Origin: JANSWY01 sp965243755
GTDB lineage: Bacteria; Bacteroidota; Bacteroidia; Cytophagales; Cyclobacteriaceae
NCBI GenBank assembly: GCA_965243755.1
Contig: CBDEVW010000001.1
Coordinates: 62,001-126,000 of the forward strand
Length of the DNA stretch: 64,000 bases
Reading direction: 5' to 3'
This document shows positions 42,922 through 53,656 of this stretch, one piece after another (position 1 is the first letter of the stretch; every line of letters starts with the position of its first letter). The notes under the pieces are model-generated. The model was not told where the DNA came from. It saw nothing but the letters and a program-made list of their open reading frames with translations, and made no database searches. A program made the translations under genes and the position numbers.

Positions 42922-44044
42922 ATGAGCAAAATAAATTATTGGTTGGTTGCCGCAATTTTTATCCTTTTGGGGCATTCGGTGTTCTCCCAAAAAATCTGAT
43001 TATATAGCTACTGACAGTTCTGTAATCTCGGGTATAAGACTGATAGAGGGAACGGCCAGAGAAAATGCACAATTCATTCGGTTAAAAAGCAAGAACGAAG
43101 AGATCAGTTATTCCCCAGATGAACTATCCGAATATGGCTTTAAGAATGGTACTACCTATGTATCCAGAATTATTCCAGCTGATTCACAGACAAAACGGGT
43201 CTTTTTAGAAAAACTAATAAGTGGAAAAATCAATCTGTACTATTATGAGGAAAATGGTGTTAAGACCTACTTCCTTGAAAAGGATAGCATATTAACTGAA
43301 ATTTCCAAGGATAATTTTAAGCTGGACCTTTCAACCATAACAAATGATTTTGATTGGCAGGCTAATCAACTTCAATTAACGAAATACAACAGAAGATCTC
43401 TTTCTGATGTTGTCTCCATTTATAACATTGGAAGAAATAAACCTATTGAATTTGCTAAAATTGGTGTGACTACTGGTTATAACAGTACGTCATTGGGAGT
43501 TCCGCCACAAATGACAGTAAATCAATTATCTAAAGATCAACTTAAAGGCTTATCCCTGCAGCCCAGTTCCTCGGTTATGGTTGGGTTATTTGCAGACATC
43601 CCATTGCAGCAGAACTTTTCTTTCTACGTCAATGTGAACATTTCTAAATCACGATTCTCAGCTAATTCCCGATCCAACCAGACTGATGTTACAATGGCCC
43701 TCAACATTATTTCTGCAGATCTGCCAATTATGATCCGATATACTTTGCCTACCTTAAATTGGCGACCCTTTCTTGCTGGGGGTGGAGTTTACTCCTATCA
43801 CTTAAGGAGTAAAAATGAAGTTTATAAAACTCAAATCTCAGATAGTACTGTAAGTATAAATGATTTATCTAACCATTCACTTATTTCCGATAGCATGCCA
43901 GGATATTGTTTTGGTGTGGGGCTGCAACGCAACCTGATGTATCGCAATGTGCTCTCTACAGAATTTAGGTTTCATCAATATCCAGGATATAAGGATTCTT
44001 TCAAAAAGAATCAATTATCTATTTTATTCAGCATTTCTTTTTAA
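42922..44044 (+). pseudogene. Outer-membrane beta-barrel protein with a frameshift in an A run
   Basis: The ATG at 42922 starts a signal peptide (YWLVAAIFILLGHSVFSQ), but the frame stops at once after an A6 run near 42990. The rest (SDYIATDSSVISGIRLI...) is one frame over and open to 44044. One A fewer would restore a protein of about 373 residues. The C-terminal half is a beta barrel ending in Phe (LSILFSISF), typical of outer-membrane proteins. Phase variation or sequencing error. Confidence 0.7.
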
Positions 44045-44212
44045 AACATCAAATGTTATTAAGGGAAGTGCTATACCAACCAAGTATGAATATAAGAGGT
44101 GCAAATGACAATATTTGGTTCAAAACGTTCCAGAACATTCCTTGCCAACATGCCGAAGTGGCGGTATTATGGTACGCAGGCGTGTGACAGTTGAATTCAA
44201 AATTATATACAC

Positions 44213-45691
44213 ATGAAAAACTCATTTGAAGTACTCCTAATATATCTGATCGCAGCTATTAGTTTTAGTTGTGAAGATGAGGAGGTGGCACTGATGGATT
44301 ATCCTATCATCAGGACTCATCAGGTTACAAATACGCCTGATGGATTATTATTCTCTGCAGAAATTGTGAGTTTAGGGAATGATCAAATTCTTGACTATGG
44401 GTTTGTATGGAGTGATGAGGAATCTCCTACTGTAACTGACTACAACAAATCCCTTTTAGGTCCTGATTCGAAAATTGAGAAAGGTAAAAAAATAGCAATC
44501 AATGTCACTTGGGACATTCTGAATAGTAACATGTATGTCAGAGCCTATATAAAAAACAATAAATATACTGTATACGGAAATCAGGTAAAGTTCATTGGTC
44601 ATGGAAGCAGTGTACCTCGAATTATTGATTTTCATCCTAAAACCAGCGCGATAGGAGGTGAAAAAATGTATATAATTGGAGAGAACTTTAGTAGTAAGAA
44701 AGAAGACATTGAAATTTCTTTGGGAGATGGGAGATATAATGTTAAAATCATTGAAGCTTACAATGACTCAATAGTAGCATTAACTCCGGCTGCTCACGTA
44801 ACTGAAAGTGTTCAAATGCAAGTTACTGTTCGCAACCTATCTGCAACTGCTCAAACTTCTCTAAATCTAATTTCTCCACTAATATCAGTAAGTTCATCCC
44901 CATTTAATGATGTTTTCGGATTAACAACATTTACAATGAACGATATCGCATATGCCGGAGGAGGCATTGCAAATGGGCATCCAACCAAAAGCTATTATAA
45001 ATTCGATGTTGATAGTAAAAACTGGTTACCAATTCAAGATTTTGGAGGGTCAGCCAGATATAGCAGTAAAGCAATTAACAATTTAGGCATTGTGGCATAT
45101 GGGAATAGCTATATGGAATGGCCAAATGATGCCTGGCAATATAATCCGGAAAACAATAATTGGACTTTGCTTTTTGAATTCGGTCCCGGTACTTATTTGG
45201 GATCAACAATTGTTGCACTCGGTGATGTGGTGTATTCATATTTTTATTTTAAAAATGAATTTTGGGCATATGATACAATTGAAAAACAATGGCACGATTT
45301 AGCCACACCAGAATTGACAATAACAGATGGCTATGTGGATCACAATGACCGTTTAAATTTTTCAATCGTACATGAAAACGAACTGTTGTTTTTTTCGAAT
45401 TCCAAAATTTGGAATTACGTCCCGACAACAAATCAATGGAGTATGAAAGGCAACAGCTTAAACTTTGGTGTAGCAGCTTATAATGGGTCCAGACTATTTT
45501 TAATTAACAACACTACTTCTGTAGGAGGAATCTCAGAACAGGAGGTCTATGAATACGATTTTACCAATGGTGAATTGGTAATAAGATTTGTAGCATTTTC
45601 TGAATCATATAGTACTAATGCATTTATATTAAAAAATCAGCTCTATGTTCTTCAACAAAACGGGGAAATTTGGACATTCAATCTTAATTAA
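44213..45691 (+). CDS. IPT/TIG and kelch-repeat lipoprotein
   Basis: 492 residues with an SPII signal (AISFSC). N-terminal beta region, IPT/TIG at about 138-225 (PRIIDFHPKTSAIGGEKMYI, IGENFSS), then a kelch-like propeller with repeated N.W motifs (VDSKNWLPI, PENNNWTLL, TIEKQWHDL, PTTNQWSMK). Probably surface-exposed carbohydrate or protein binding. Adjacent genes are also envelope proteins. Confidence 0.8.
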   Translation: MKNSFEVLLIYLIAAISFSCEDEEVALMDYPIIRTHQVTNTPDGLLFSAEIVSLGNDQILDYGFVWSDEESPTVTDYNKSLLGPDSKIEKGKKIAINVTWDILNSNMYVRAYIKNNKYTVYGNQVKFIGHGSSVPRIIDFHPKTSAIGGEKMYIIGENFSSKKEDIEISLGDGRYNVKIIEAYNDSIVALTPAAHVTESVQMQVTVRNLSATAQTSLNLISPLISVSSSPFNDVFGLTTFTMNDIAYAGGGIANGHPTKSYYKFDVDSKNWLPIQDFGGSARYSSKAINNLGIVAYGNSYMEWPNDAWQYNPENNNWTLLFEFGPGTYLGSTIVALGDVVYSYFYFKNEFWAYDTIEKQWHDLATPELTITDGYVDHNDRLNFSIVHENELLFFSNSKIWNYVPTTNQWSMKGNSLNFGVAAYNGSRLFLINNTTSVGGISEQEVYEYDFTNGELVIRFVAFSESYSTNAFILKNQLYVLQQNGEIWTFNLN

Positions 45692-45883
45692 GTAACTAAT
45701 AAAAACATTTAATCAGCGAAGACAGAACAGGTAGTATTAAATTAATAAATAAGTAGAAGTATGGAGTAATGTCACCAGTTACTTTCCAAAACATAGGTTG
45801 CAAATTTGATAAGGAGCAACTATTTTCATCTCGAAATAAATCTTCAGACCTTCGTCATTGCACCATCCATATCACCACTTTCC

Positions 45884-46630
45884 ATGAAACATGTCCTATT
45901 GGCAATCATTTCCCTTGTCTTATGCTCTTGTGGCAACCAACCTGCTCCTTTTGAAAAAATAGAATGCTTTCCGTCAGATTCAATTCCTAATCTAAACCTT
46001 CGGAAGGTATTCAAACCCTGCAGACAGTTTATTTACTCTGCCAGGTATTGGGACATTGATTATAACCTGATCTCTGAAGAACGGATTTGGATGATGCCAA
46101 GTGGAATGGGTTGGGAGACCCAACCAGATCGTCAGGATGAAATATTAATTCAATACCAATATGATCCATCCAGAATTGATGAAATTGATTCATACAGTAT
46201 CAACCCGGAATTCCAGTACTGGACTACTCAAACCAACACCGGAATCATCGAAACCAGCTCAAGTACCTGGATGCATCCCTTTCGATCCAACCAGTATGCC
46301 TTTACGGAAGTTGCGCCTTTCCCTTCGGTAAGATTTCCTTTGGAAACCGGTAAAACCTGGTCAACCTCTTTAAACATCTATGATGGCTGGGGTGTTTGGG
46401 CTAATTCAACCCTAAATAGTACTTATGAAGTGGTGGGTTACGAAACCATTAATACTGCGTATGGAGAACTGGAAGCATGGCACATTAACAGCATTGCATC
46501 CGCAGATTTCGGTACATCTACACACAATTTCTGGTACAATATTGAACTGGGCTTTGTCAAAATGATCATAAAGAATTATGCCGGACAACTCCTTGTATTT
46601 GAGCTTGCAGACCTAAAGGAGCCATCTTAA
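45884..46630 (+). CDS. Lipoprotein of unknown function
   Basis: 248 residues from the ATG at 45884 (SPII signal LVLCSC); an earlier ATG at 45806 lacks a signal. Trp-rich beta domain (YWTTQTNTGIIETSSSTWMHPF, GKTWSTSLNIYDGWGVWAN) resembling DUF3108-like/TapB9-like envelope proteins; not certain. Convergent with the next gene. Confidence 0.7.
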   Translation: MKHVLLAIISLVLCSCGNQPAPFEKIECFPSDSIPNLNLRKVFKPCRQFIYSARYWDIDYNLISEERIWMMPSGMGWETQPDRQDEILIQYQYDPSRIDEIDSYSINPEFQYWTTQTNTGIIETSSSTWMHPFRSNQYAFTEVAPFPSVRFPLETGKTWSTSLNIYDGWGVWANSTLNSTYEVVGYETINTAYGELEAWHINSIASADFGTSTHNFWYNIELGFVKMIIKNYAGQLLVFELADLKEPS

Positions 46631-46648
46631 TGTAGTGAATACAAAGCA

Positions 46649-47377
46649 TTAATCAAATGCAATCCTTATGCCCTCGAATTCTCCGCTACTCTCGTCATCA
46701 CTCCAGGTGCCGGTCATTTCTCCATCCTGAAGTGTACCTATCCAGGTAATGGTATAAGTTTCTCCATTATTTGATCCAGTTCCTGTTCCGCTGATATTAG
46801 TACCAGACAACCCCCCTTCCAGAATAATCTCATCCTCCTGTCCTGTGGTAATTCCGATAATGTCATTGTCATATAGGACCAGCACCCATCTGGCTACCAG
46901 CTCCTCCCCTTCATAGGCGACTCCAATGTATCCTCCGTCCGGGGCTTGCTCTATCCTTTCACCGGAGAATTCACCAGAAACCTCCCCATTATCCCATGTA
47001 CCAGTCATAAAATATTCTCCATCAGTATTGGACTCAAGGATACCGGAAAAGTTAACAACATATGTGGGGTCCTCAGGGCTTACACCAGTTCCCATGATAT
47101 TGGGATAATCTTCTGTTCCATTGAGCAACAACTCGTCATCTCCAGTGTTTACACCATAAAGTTTATTCTCATAAAGCAGTGTTACCCAACTACCAACCTG
47201 CACAGATTGATGGGTGGACGTACCTACGTACAATCCTTCCTGCTCACTAAAGGTTCGATTCTCGAGTTCTACCAAAAAGTCCGGTATTTGTTCCTCTTCT
47301 GGTTCATTGGTATCCTCGCAGGATAAAATTGTGAAAGTCAGCAGAATAGCAAAAAGAGTGGGGTTAATTAATTTCAT
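46649..47377 (-). CDS. Lipoprotein with two repeated beta domains
   Basis: 242 residues with an SPII signal (TFTILSC). Two halves repeat the pattern Y.G.......W..L.Y.N...G..TG.........G...G........F.G (about 48-140 and 145-242), ending each with TGTW.... SGEF.G. Internal duplication is clear; function unknown. Confidence 0.75.
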   Translation of the reverse strand: MKLINPTLFAILLTFTILSCEDTNEPEEEQIPDFLVELENRTFSEQEGLYVGTSTHQSVQVGSWVTLLYENKLYGVNTGDDELLLNGTEDYPNIMGTGVSPEDPTYVVNFSGILESNTDGEYFMTGTWDNGEVSGEFSGERIEQAPDGGYIGVAYEGEELVARWVLVLYDNDIIGITTGQEDEIILEGGLSGTNISGTGTGSNNGETYTITWIGTLQDGEMTGTWSDDESSGEFEGIRIAFD

Positions 47378-47576
47378 CGTAGTGGCATTTGGTGTGTACT
47401 ACAAGGTACAAATGTTTTTAACCGAAATCAATTATCACAAAGTAGTGGATTGGGTTGGGAACAAACTCCTTATCGTTAAGCGCTTCAAATACAGCAGTAA
47501 AAGTAACCCATCCGCTAATCCTTAAAAATTATTACTTTCGTGCATTACGCTATTATTCATCAAAATTTTAACCCAA

Positions 47577-48116
47577 TTGAGAAAACTCACCATTTACCTG
47601 GCGGCAATCTTAATTGCTGTGATCACAATCAGGCTGATTTTGAATTCCCTGAACATATTTTCTTCAAATTTACTTTTTGAGAACATCATGAATTTGGCAG
47701 TGTCTTTTATTTGGACGATTCCAATCATGCTTATCCTCTTAATCCGAAACTCTAAGGTCAAATATTGGTTGCTGGGAATATCGATAACAGGCCTCCTGTT
47801 TCTCTGGTTTCCTTTTATGTTCTTTGGGTCCGGTGCATTGGGAAACCTCCAGTCGGGTAAAGGCTATCAAAAAGTTTTTGAAGAACAAATTGATGAAAAT
47901 GAGTATTTCTGCATTTACCGGGTACCAGACAATGGTGCCCTGGGGGGAGAAGATTGGATTGATTTCACTATCGAAAAGCCACTAAAATTTGGGTTTGTTA
48001 AAAGACATGTCATGCCATCAGGCACATACCGTATTATCCAGGACGCTCAAAACGGCACCAGCACAATTACCTTTAAAAACCATACAATTACTTATAAAAA
48101 TGCTGAGGTCCTGTGA
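47577..48116 (+). CDS. Membrane protein, unknown function
   Basis: 179 residues from TTG at 47577. Three TM helices (about 7-25, 38-58, 65-88), then a soluble domain (ENEYFCIYRVPDNGALGGEDWIDF). No family recognised. Start codon uncertain. Confidence 0.65.
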   Translation: MRKLTIYLAAILIAVITIRLILNSLNIFSSNLLFENIMNLAVSFIWTIPIMLILLIRNSKVKYWLLGISITGLLFLWFPFMFFGSGALGNLQSGKGYQKVFEEQIDENEYFCIYRVPDNGALGGEDWIDFTIEKPLKFGFVKRHVMPSGTYRIIQDAQNGTSTITFKNHTITYKNAEVL

Positions 48117-48155
48117 GATTGACTTAAATTAACAGCTTACACAACTTAACCACTC

Positions 48156-49844
48156 ATGAGAGCACCCATACTTCTTACGCTTTTATTTATACTGAATTTT
48201 AGTTGCCAAACGGATAAGAAAGCATCTTCCAGCGAAACACCATCTAAAACTATCAACTTTACATCCGACGATTATCAGGATTTAGTAGGCCTGTTTAAGG
48301 AGTGGAGAGCATTTGAAAACCCACCTCTCCTTGAGGGTGCTCCTGATTATACCCAGCAAACATTTGAAAAGCGTCAGCCTCAATTTAAAGCATTGCAATC
48401 CAGGTTATTGTCCATAGACACCACTAGCTGGCCAGTAGCACATAAGGTGGACTGGATGATTGTCTGGGCGGAGATGAATGGTTATGATTTTAACCAGCGT
48501 GTACTAAAACCCTGGGTCCGTGATCCGGCATTCTACAAGTCGGTATGGACATATAGAAGTGATGTGCCTGCTCATGAAGGTCCTACCCATCATGGTACCA
48601 CCGAACTCTGGACATATTCCTTTCCACTCTCAGAAGAGGAAAGAGAGAGACTATTAAAGGATCTGAAAGTAATTGCTCCGTTGAATGCCCAGGCAAAGAA
48701 AAATTTAACCGGTAACGCCAGGGATTTGTGGGTTGCCGGTATCAGAGATATCAAAACCCAGGTTGCGGACCTGAAAGCCCTAAAAAATCAAACTGGTATA
48801 AAAGAAGACAATGAATTGCTGAAGGTGGTAGATGAAGCCATTGCATCGACAGAAGAATTTGCAGCCTGGTTGCAGGAAGAATCCAGGTCAAAAAATGGTC
48901 CTTCAGGAATTGGGAAGGAGAATTATACATGGTACCTGCAACATGTGCACCTGGTGCCTTTAACCTGGGAAGATGAGGTGATGATCCTGAAACGGGAACT
49001 CGCCCGTGCCTGGTCTTCTTTGAAACTTGAAGAGCACAGAAACAGGAATTTACCAGAGCTGGTTGATGTGGACTCTCCTGAGGCATTTGATAAAATGGCC
49101 CATGAAGCCGCCAAAAGTCTGATCAATTTTCTGGACAAGCAGGAAATCGTTACGGTCAAACCATATTTCGATCCTGCCCTACGGGAGCATCTGGGCAGCT
49201 ATGTTCCACGAGACAAGCGAAACTTTTTCCTGATTGGCATGCATTATGACGCCAGACCATTGTACTCTCATTTTTACCATTGGTTTGAATTGGCCCGCAT
49301 GGACAATGAACCACATCAAAGCGAAATAAGAAGAGGCCCACTGTTATACAACATTTTCGACTCCAGAAATGAAGGTACTGCCACTGCAGTAGAAGAAATG
49401 TTTATGCAGGCAGGATTGTACGATGATAGTCCAAGAACCAGGGAGATTGTGTACATCATGATTGCACAGCGTGCTGCAAGAGGTTTAGGCTCGCTGTATG
49501 CACATAGCAATGAAATGACGATGGAGGAAGCCGGGGGTATCCATAGTGAATACACACCTCGTGGATGGATGAAAACAGAAAAGGAGCTACTCATTTTCGA
49601 GCAACACCTGTATTTGCGTCAACCAGGGTATGGCACCAGTTATATCACCGGAAAGCATTTGTTGGAAAATACGCTGGCTGAGTACGCCAGAATAAAAGAG
49701 ATGCAAAACAAGCCTTTTGTATTGAAGGAATTTTTAGATCGGCTGAATGGCATTGGAAATATTCCTGTTTCATTGACTCAATGGCAAATGACTGGTTCCA
49801 ATGATCATTTAAGAATTATCCAGGGTGACAGCAAGGATAAGTAA
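48156..49844 (+). CDS. DUF885 family lipoprotein
   Basis: 562 residues with an SPII signal (LNFSC). Matches DUF885 over its length: SRLLSIDTTSWPVAHKVDW, WLQEESRSKNGPSGIGKENYTWYL, YNIFDSRNEGTATAVEEMFMQ and the late TPRGWMKTEKELLIFEQHLYLRQPGYGTSY. DUF885 is related to M3-like peptidases, but the HEGxPGH motif is not obvious here, so activity is uncertain. Confidence 0.85.
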   Translation: MRAPILLTLLFILNFSCQTDKKASSSETPSKTINFTSDDYQDLVGLFKEWRAFENPPLLEGAPDYTQQTFEKRQPQFKALQSRLLSIDTTSWPVAHKVDWMIVWAEMNGYDFNQRVLKPWVRDPAFYKSVWTYRSDVPAHEGPTHHGTTELWTYSFPLSEEERERLLKDLKVIAPLNAQAKKNLTGNARDLWVAGIRDIKTQVADLKALKNQTGIKEDNELLKVVDEAIASTEEFAAWLQEESRSKNGPSGIGKENYTWYLQHVHLVPLTWEDEVMILKRELARAWSSLKLEEHRNRNLPELVDVDSPEAFDKMAHEAAKSLINFLDKQEIVTVKPYFDPALREHLGSYVPRDKRNFFLIGMHYDARPLYSHFYHWFELARMDNEPHQSEIRRGPLLYNIFDSRNEGTATAVEEMFMQAGLYDDSPRTREIVYIMIAQRAARGLGSLYAHSNEMTMEEAGGIHSEYTPRGWMKTEKELLIFEQHLYLRQPGYGTSYITGKHLLENTLAEYARIKEMQNKPFVLKEFLDRLNGIGNIPVSLTQWQMTGSNDHLRIIQGDSKDK

Positions 49845-49908
49845 AGGTTTTGTTTATCAGTAAATGGATTTGACTTCAATAAATTATTTTAAAATATTGG
49901 TTCCGAAA

Positions 49909-50829
49909 ATGGTTAAAAAGCTTCTACTGACATTTTCTGTTATATTCATAAATACTCAAACCTATTCTTATCCATGTACAGAGATATTGTTTGAGTACGT
50001 CTGTAATGACCCAGTTGACATTACCTATCACGATCTGTCAATCCAATGGAAATATAATTCCCAATGTGAAGGACATGCTGATCGCAGTAACAAATTTATA
50101 ATTCAAATTCACAACATTTATAATGAAGTGATACTAATGGATACAGTCGAAGGATTTAGCTATACCATTAAATCTGAGAACCTTGACTCAAATACAGCCT
50201 TTTATGTATTTAATCTTTGTGAAGTCGGAAAAGAGAAAAAATATAATCTTGGTTTAAGGGTAAAAACATTTGATCAGAACATTCCAGATAACCTAATTGA
50301 AAGACTCAACACTTTTTTACTAAATGGCTATTTTTTGAATGCAATGGCCATCTTACCTCATTTAAGAATGCCTTACCTTGCGCCGGATATTTCAGCACAA
50401 ATCTCTATGTTGTTTCCTGCTAATTATACAGGTAATTGCGATTTCTTCAACGCTTATCTATCTAATGAAACCAACAAATTAATTCCAATGCCCTATGTAA
50501 GTGGCCTGGATGAATTTACTAAAGGCCTTAACAAAGCTACAAAGCATGATTTCATCAAAGAGGAATCATTTGTTATAAAATTAATGGTGTCTCCAAACAA
50601 TGAGGTCAACTCGATGACTATTGAACGAACGAATTATGAATCTGTCATTAAAGAATTGGTTTCAAAACTAAACTTTCAAAACAATCACAACGCAGAGGCA
50701 ATGGTATTGATAAAGCTGGAGAAGTCGAATAAAGGAAAAAAATATATCGTCACAAACAAACGGGCATTGATCGATCCAGATTCTAAAGATTTTCGTAAGA
50801 AATACCCTTACAAGGGAGCCACCAATTAA
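49909..50829 (+). CDS. Secreted protein of unknown function
   Basis: 306 residues from the ATG at 49909, which begins a signal peptide (VKKLLLTFSVIFINTQTYS); an ATG at 49864 is less likely. Ig-like N-terminal part (DPVDITYHDLSIQWKYNSQ), C-terminal TonB-like C-terminal domain feel (FVIKLMVSPNNEVNSMTIERT), not certain. The gap 50830-51019 holds no gene. Confidence 0.65.
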   Translation: MVKKLLLTFSVIFINTQTYSYPCTEILFEYVCNDPVDITYHDLSIQWKYNSQCEGHADRSNKFIIQIHNIYNEVILMDTVEGFSYTIKSENLDSNTAFYVFNLCEVGKEKKYNLGLRVKTFDQNIPDNLIERLNTFLLNGYFLNAMAILPHLRMPYLAPDISAQISMLFPANYTGNCDFFNAYLSNETNKLIPMPYVSGLDEFTKGLNKATKHDFIKEESFVIKLMVSPNNEVNSMTIERTNYESVIKELVSKLNFQNNHNAEAMVLIKLEKSNKGKKYIVTNKRALIDPDSKDFRKKYPYKGATN

Positions 50830-51019
50830 AGGGGAATATCCCGTAATTTGCAAAGCTGTGTCGTACTTGATAATTTAGAAAAATTAACCGGATTGGATTT
50901 CGTGTTTTCAACACTTCGTCTCTTTCATGAGCATTCAGGTCTACCCGGTTGGTCCATTAATTTGTTTTAATAAGTCGATCTTCAAACAAAATACATCGTA
51001 ACAAAATCCCAACTGTAGC

Positions 51020-52597
51020 ATGCAAATGGATTACGACTACATTATTATTGGAAGTGGATTTGGAGGATCGGTCAGTGCACTAAGATTATCTCAGAAAGGC
51101 TATCGCGTACTGGTGGTAGAAAAAGGGAAATGGTATCAGGCCAAAGACTTCCCCAAAAACAACTGGAATTTCCGGAAATGGCTTTGGCTTCCTTCTCTTA
51201 GGTTTTTTGGCATCATGAAACTGACCATCTTTCGTCATGTTGGCGTATTGTCCGGTACTGGTGTTGGTGGGGGTTCCCTGGTTTATGCCAATACACTTCC
51301 AATTCCAAAAGCCACATTTTTCAAAACAGGCACCTGGAGTCAACTGAACGACTGGGAAAATGAACTTCAACCGTATTATCAGGAAGCCCTTCGTATGCTG
51401 GGCGCCAATAAACCTCCTGCCCTGTTTGATGGAGAAAAAGGCCTACTCAAAGTAGCTGAGCAACTGGGCCTGGAAAAAGAGTTTGATACCCCTAATGTGG
51501 CCGTGTACTTTGACGAACCCAATGTCACCAAAAGTGACCCCTATTTTGATGGTGAGGGACCCGACCGGACGGGATGCAATTTCTGTGGAGCATGCATGAC
51601 TGGCTGCAGAAACAACTCCAAAAATACCCTCGACAAAAACTACCTGTACCTGGCACAAAAGCATGGTGCAGCAATATTGGCTGAAAATGAAGTTTATGAT
51701 GTGGTTCCAATCAATAAAGCTGATGGTTCAGAGGGTTATGAGGTTGCCATTAAAACAAGTACAAGATGGGTATCCAGAAAACAAAAGCTGAAATGCAAAG
51801 GGGTGATCTTTTCGGGAGGTGTGCTGGGCACGATCAAACTATTGCTAAAACTAAAAAAGAAGTCCCTGCCAAACATTTCGGACGAACTGGGAAACAACAT
51901 CAGGACCAACAATGAAACGCTGGTCAGTGTCTCCACACTTGATAAAGACAAAAATTTCTCCAGAGGAGTAGCCATTGGCAGTATTCTGCATACCGATGAA
52001 AACAGTCACCTGGAGGTCGTGAGGTATGGTGAGGGGTCAAACGCCTGGAAACTGGCTCACCTTCCATATGTGGTTGGTCGCAATACATTTTCCAGGTTAT
52101 TCAAAGCCTTCATTTCAGTCATCAGTTCACCAGTGAAATTTTTCAGGATATACTGGGTCAATAGCTGGGCAAAAAAGACGGTTGTACTGCTCTTTATGCA
52201 GACCCTTGACAGTACCTTGAGATTTAAGCGTAATGGTATAGGCTGGATGACTTCCTCAATGAGTACCGGGAAAAAACCAAGCCCTTTTATTCCGGAATCT
52301 GACCAACTGGTGAAAGAATATAGTAAAGCCGTAAATGGTGTCAGTACCTCCTTTGTCGTTGAAACAGTAGCGGGCATCCCTTCTACTGCCCATATTCTGG
52401 GTGGTGCCGTGATGGGTACCAGCCCATCCGAAGGGGTTATTGACAAGCATAATAAAGTCTTTGGTTATGAGCATTTGTATGTCATTGATGGTTCCATGAT
52501 TTCGGCAAACCCCGGCGTGAATCCATCCCTTTCAATTACTGCAATTGCGGAGCATGCTATGGCACAAATTCCCAAAAAAGAAGCTGAACTCACATGA
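51020..52597 (+). CDS. GMC oxidoreductase, cholesterol oxidase-like
   Basis: 525 residues. FAD-binding GSGFGGS at about 11-17, GTGVGGGSLVYANT at about 80-95, a Cys-rich C..CGAC..GC segment near 190-202, and the C-terminal GMC_oxred_C part (AHILGGAVMGTSP, VIDGSMISANPGVNPSLSITA). Probably oxidises an alcohol or sterol-like substrate using FAD. Its stop overlaps the start of the alpha/beta hydrolase (ATGA), so the two are co-expressed. Confidence 0.9.
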   Translation: MQMDYDYIIIGSGFGGSVSALRLSQKGYRVLVVEKGKWYQAKDFPKNNWNFRKWLWLPSLRFFGIMKLTIFRHVGVLSGTGVGGGSLVYANTLPIPKATFFKTGTWSQLNDWENELQPYYQEALRMLGANKPPALFDGEKGLLKVAEQLGLEKEFDTPNVAVYFDEPNVTKSDPYFDGEGPDRTGCNFCGACMTGCRNNSKNTLDKNYLYLAQKHGAAILAENEVYDVVPINKADGSEGYEVAIKTSTRWVSRKQKLKCKGVIFSGGVLGTIKLLLKLKKKSLPNISDELGNNIRTNNETLVSVSTLDKDKNFSRGVAIGSILHTDENSHLEVVRYGEGSNAWKLAHLPYVVGRNTFSRLFKAFISVISSPVKFFRIYWVNSWAKKTVVLLFMQTLDSTLRFKRNGIGWMTSSMSTGKKPSPFIPESDQLVKEYSKAVNGVSTSFVVETVAGIPSTAHILGGAVMGTSPSEGVIDKHNKVFGYEHLYVIDGSMISANPGVNPSLSITAIAEHAMAQIPKKEAELT

Positions 52598-53547
52598 ACA
52601 CCCTACTCAAAATATTGAAGTACCTGACAGGAATTATGCTTATAATCATCATAGGCATTGTACTGCTGTACGGGCATAGAGATATTCCTTTGGAAACACT
52701 GAAAGCTAAGTATACCAATAAAGCTTCATCTTTTGTTGATGTTGGCGGAATGATGGTGCATTACCGGGATGAAGGCAACCCATCGGATAGCATCCCATTG
52801 GTACTCATCCATGGCACGGGATCAAGTTTGCATACTTTTGATGTCTGGGCCGAATATCTGAAGAACCATAAACGCGTCATCAGGATGGATCTGCCTGCTT
52901 ATGGACTCACAGGCCCTTTTCCAGACCATGACTATTCAATTGATCATTACGCCAGTTTTCTTAAAGACTTTTTAAATGGCATTGGAATAAAAAATTGCGT
53001 GATCGCTGGTAACTCACTGGGAGGGGCCATCGCATGGCGTTTCACAGTGGAGGAACCTGAAATGGTGAATCAACTCATTCTGATTGATGCAGCGGGGTAT
53101 CCAAGTTCCGCCAGGAGTGTACCAGTGGCTTTTAAGATGGCAAGAATGCCGGTATTGAATAAAGCACTGACCTACATCACACCAAAGTTCCTTGCAAGGG
53201 CCAGCGTTGAGAATGTCTACTTCGACAAATCAAAAGTGACTGATGAATTGGTAGACAGGTATTTCGAATTGACCCTGAGGCCAGGTAATCGCGAAGCATT
53301 TGTCAACCGGTTAAAATCACATGGGAATACGAGCTCCCATGACCTGATTCAGTCCATCCGTCAGAGGACACTGATACTTTGGGGAGCCAATGACCTGCTC
53401 ATTCCTGTAGATCATGCACATCGGTTTGCTGAGGATTTGCCCAATGATACGTTGGTGATTATGGAAAACACGGGGCACTGTCCTATGGAAGAAAGCCCCT
53501 TGGAGAGCCTTGAGGTGGTGATGGGCTTTTTGGACATTGGTGAATGA
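52594..53547 (+). CDS. Alpha/beta hydrolase
   Basis: 317 residues: N-terminal TM/signal anchor (about 5-26), then the fold with HGTGSSLHTF, nucleophile GNS141LGG, acid D267 (GANDLLIPVDHA) and H295 (NTGHCPMEES). All catalytic residues are present. Translationally coupled to the GMC oxidase, suggesting one pathway, perhaps lipid or ester breakdown; substrate unknown. Confidence 0.85.
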   Translation: MNTLLKILKYLTGIMLIIIIGIVLLYGHRDIPLETLKAKYTNKASSFVDVGGMMVHYRDEGNPSDSIPLVLIHGTGSSLHTFDVWAEYLKNHKRVIRMDLPAYGLTGPFPDHDYSIDHYASFLKDFLNGIGIKNCVIAGNSLGGAIAWRFTVEEPEMVNQLILIDAAGYPSSARSVPVAFKMARMPVLNKALTYITPKFLARASVENVYFDKSKVTDELVDRYFELTLRPGNREAFVNRLKSHGNTSSHDLIQSIRQRTLILWGANDLLIPVDHAHRFAEDLPNDTLVIMENTGHCPMEESPLESLEVVMGFLDIGE

Positions 53548-53591
53548 GCGGGACGCTCTTCACCTTGTGGTCTCAGCGGGACGCTAAGACC
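53546..53591. repeat. Double-hairpin repeat, copy 1
   Basis: GAGCGGGACGCTC followed by GGTCT.AGCG..CGCT.AGACC (53569-53591). A second copy lies at 54261-54306; the two flank the SAP-domain gene. Confidence 0.75.
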
Positions 53592-53656
53592 AGAGTTTAG
53601 GCCAGAATTAAATGCAAACTGGAATACAAATCGATCAACAACCTTAATTGAAGCCC

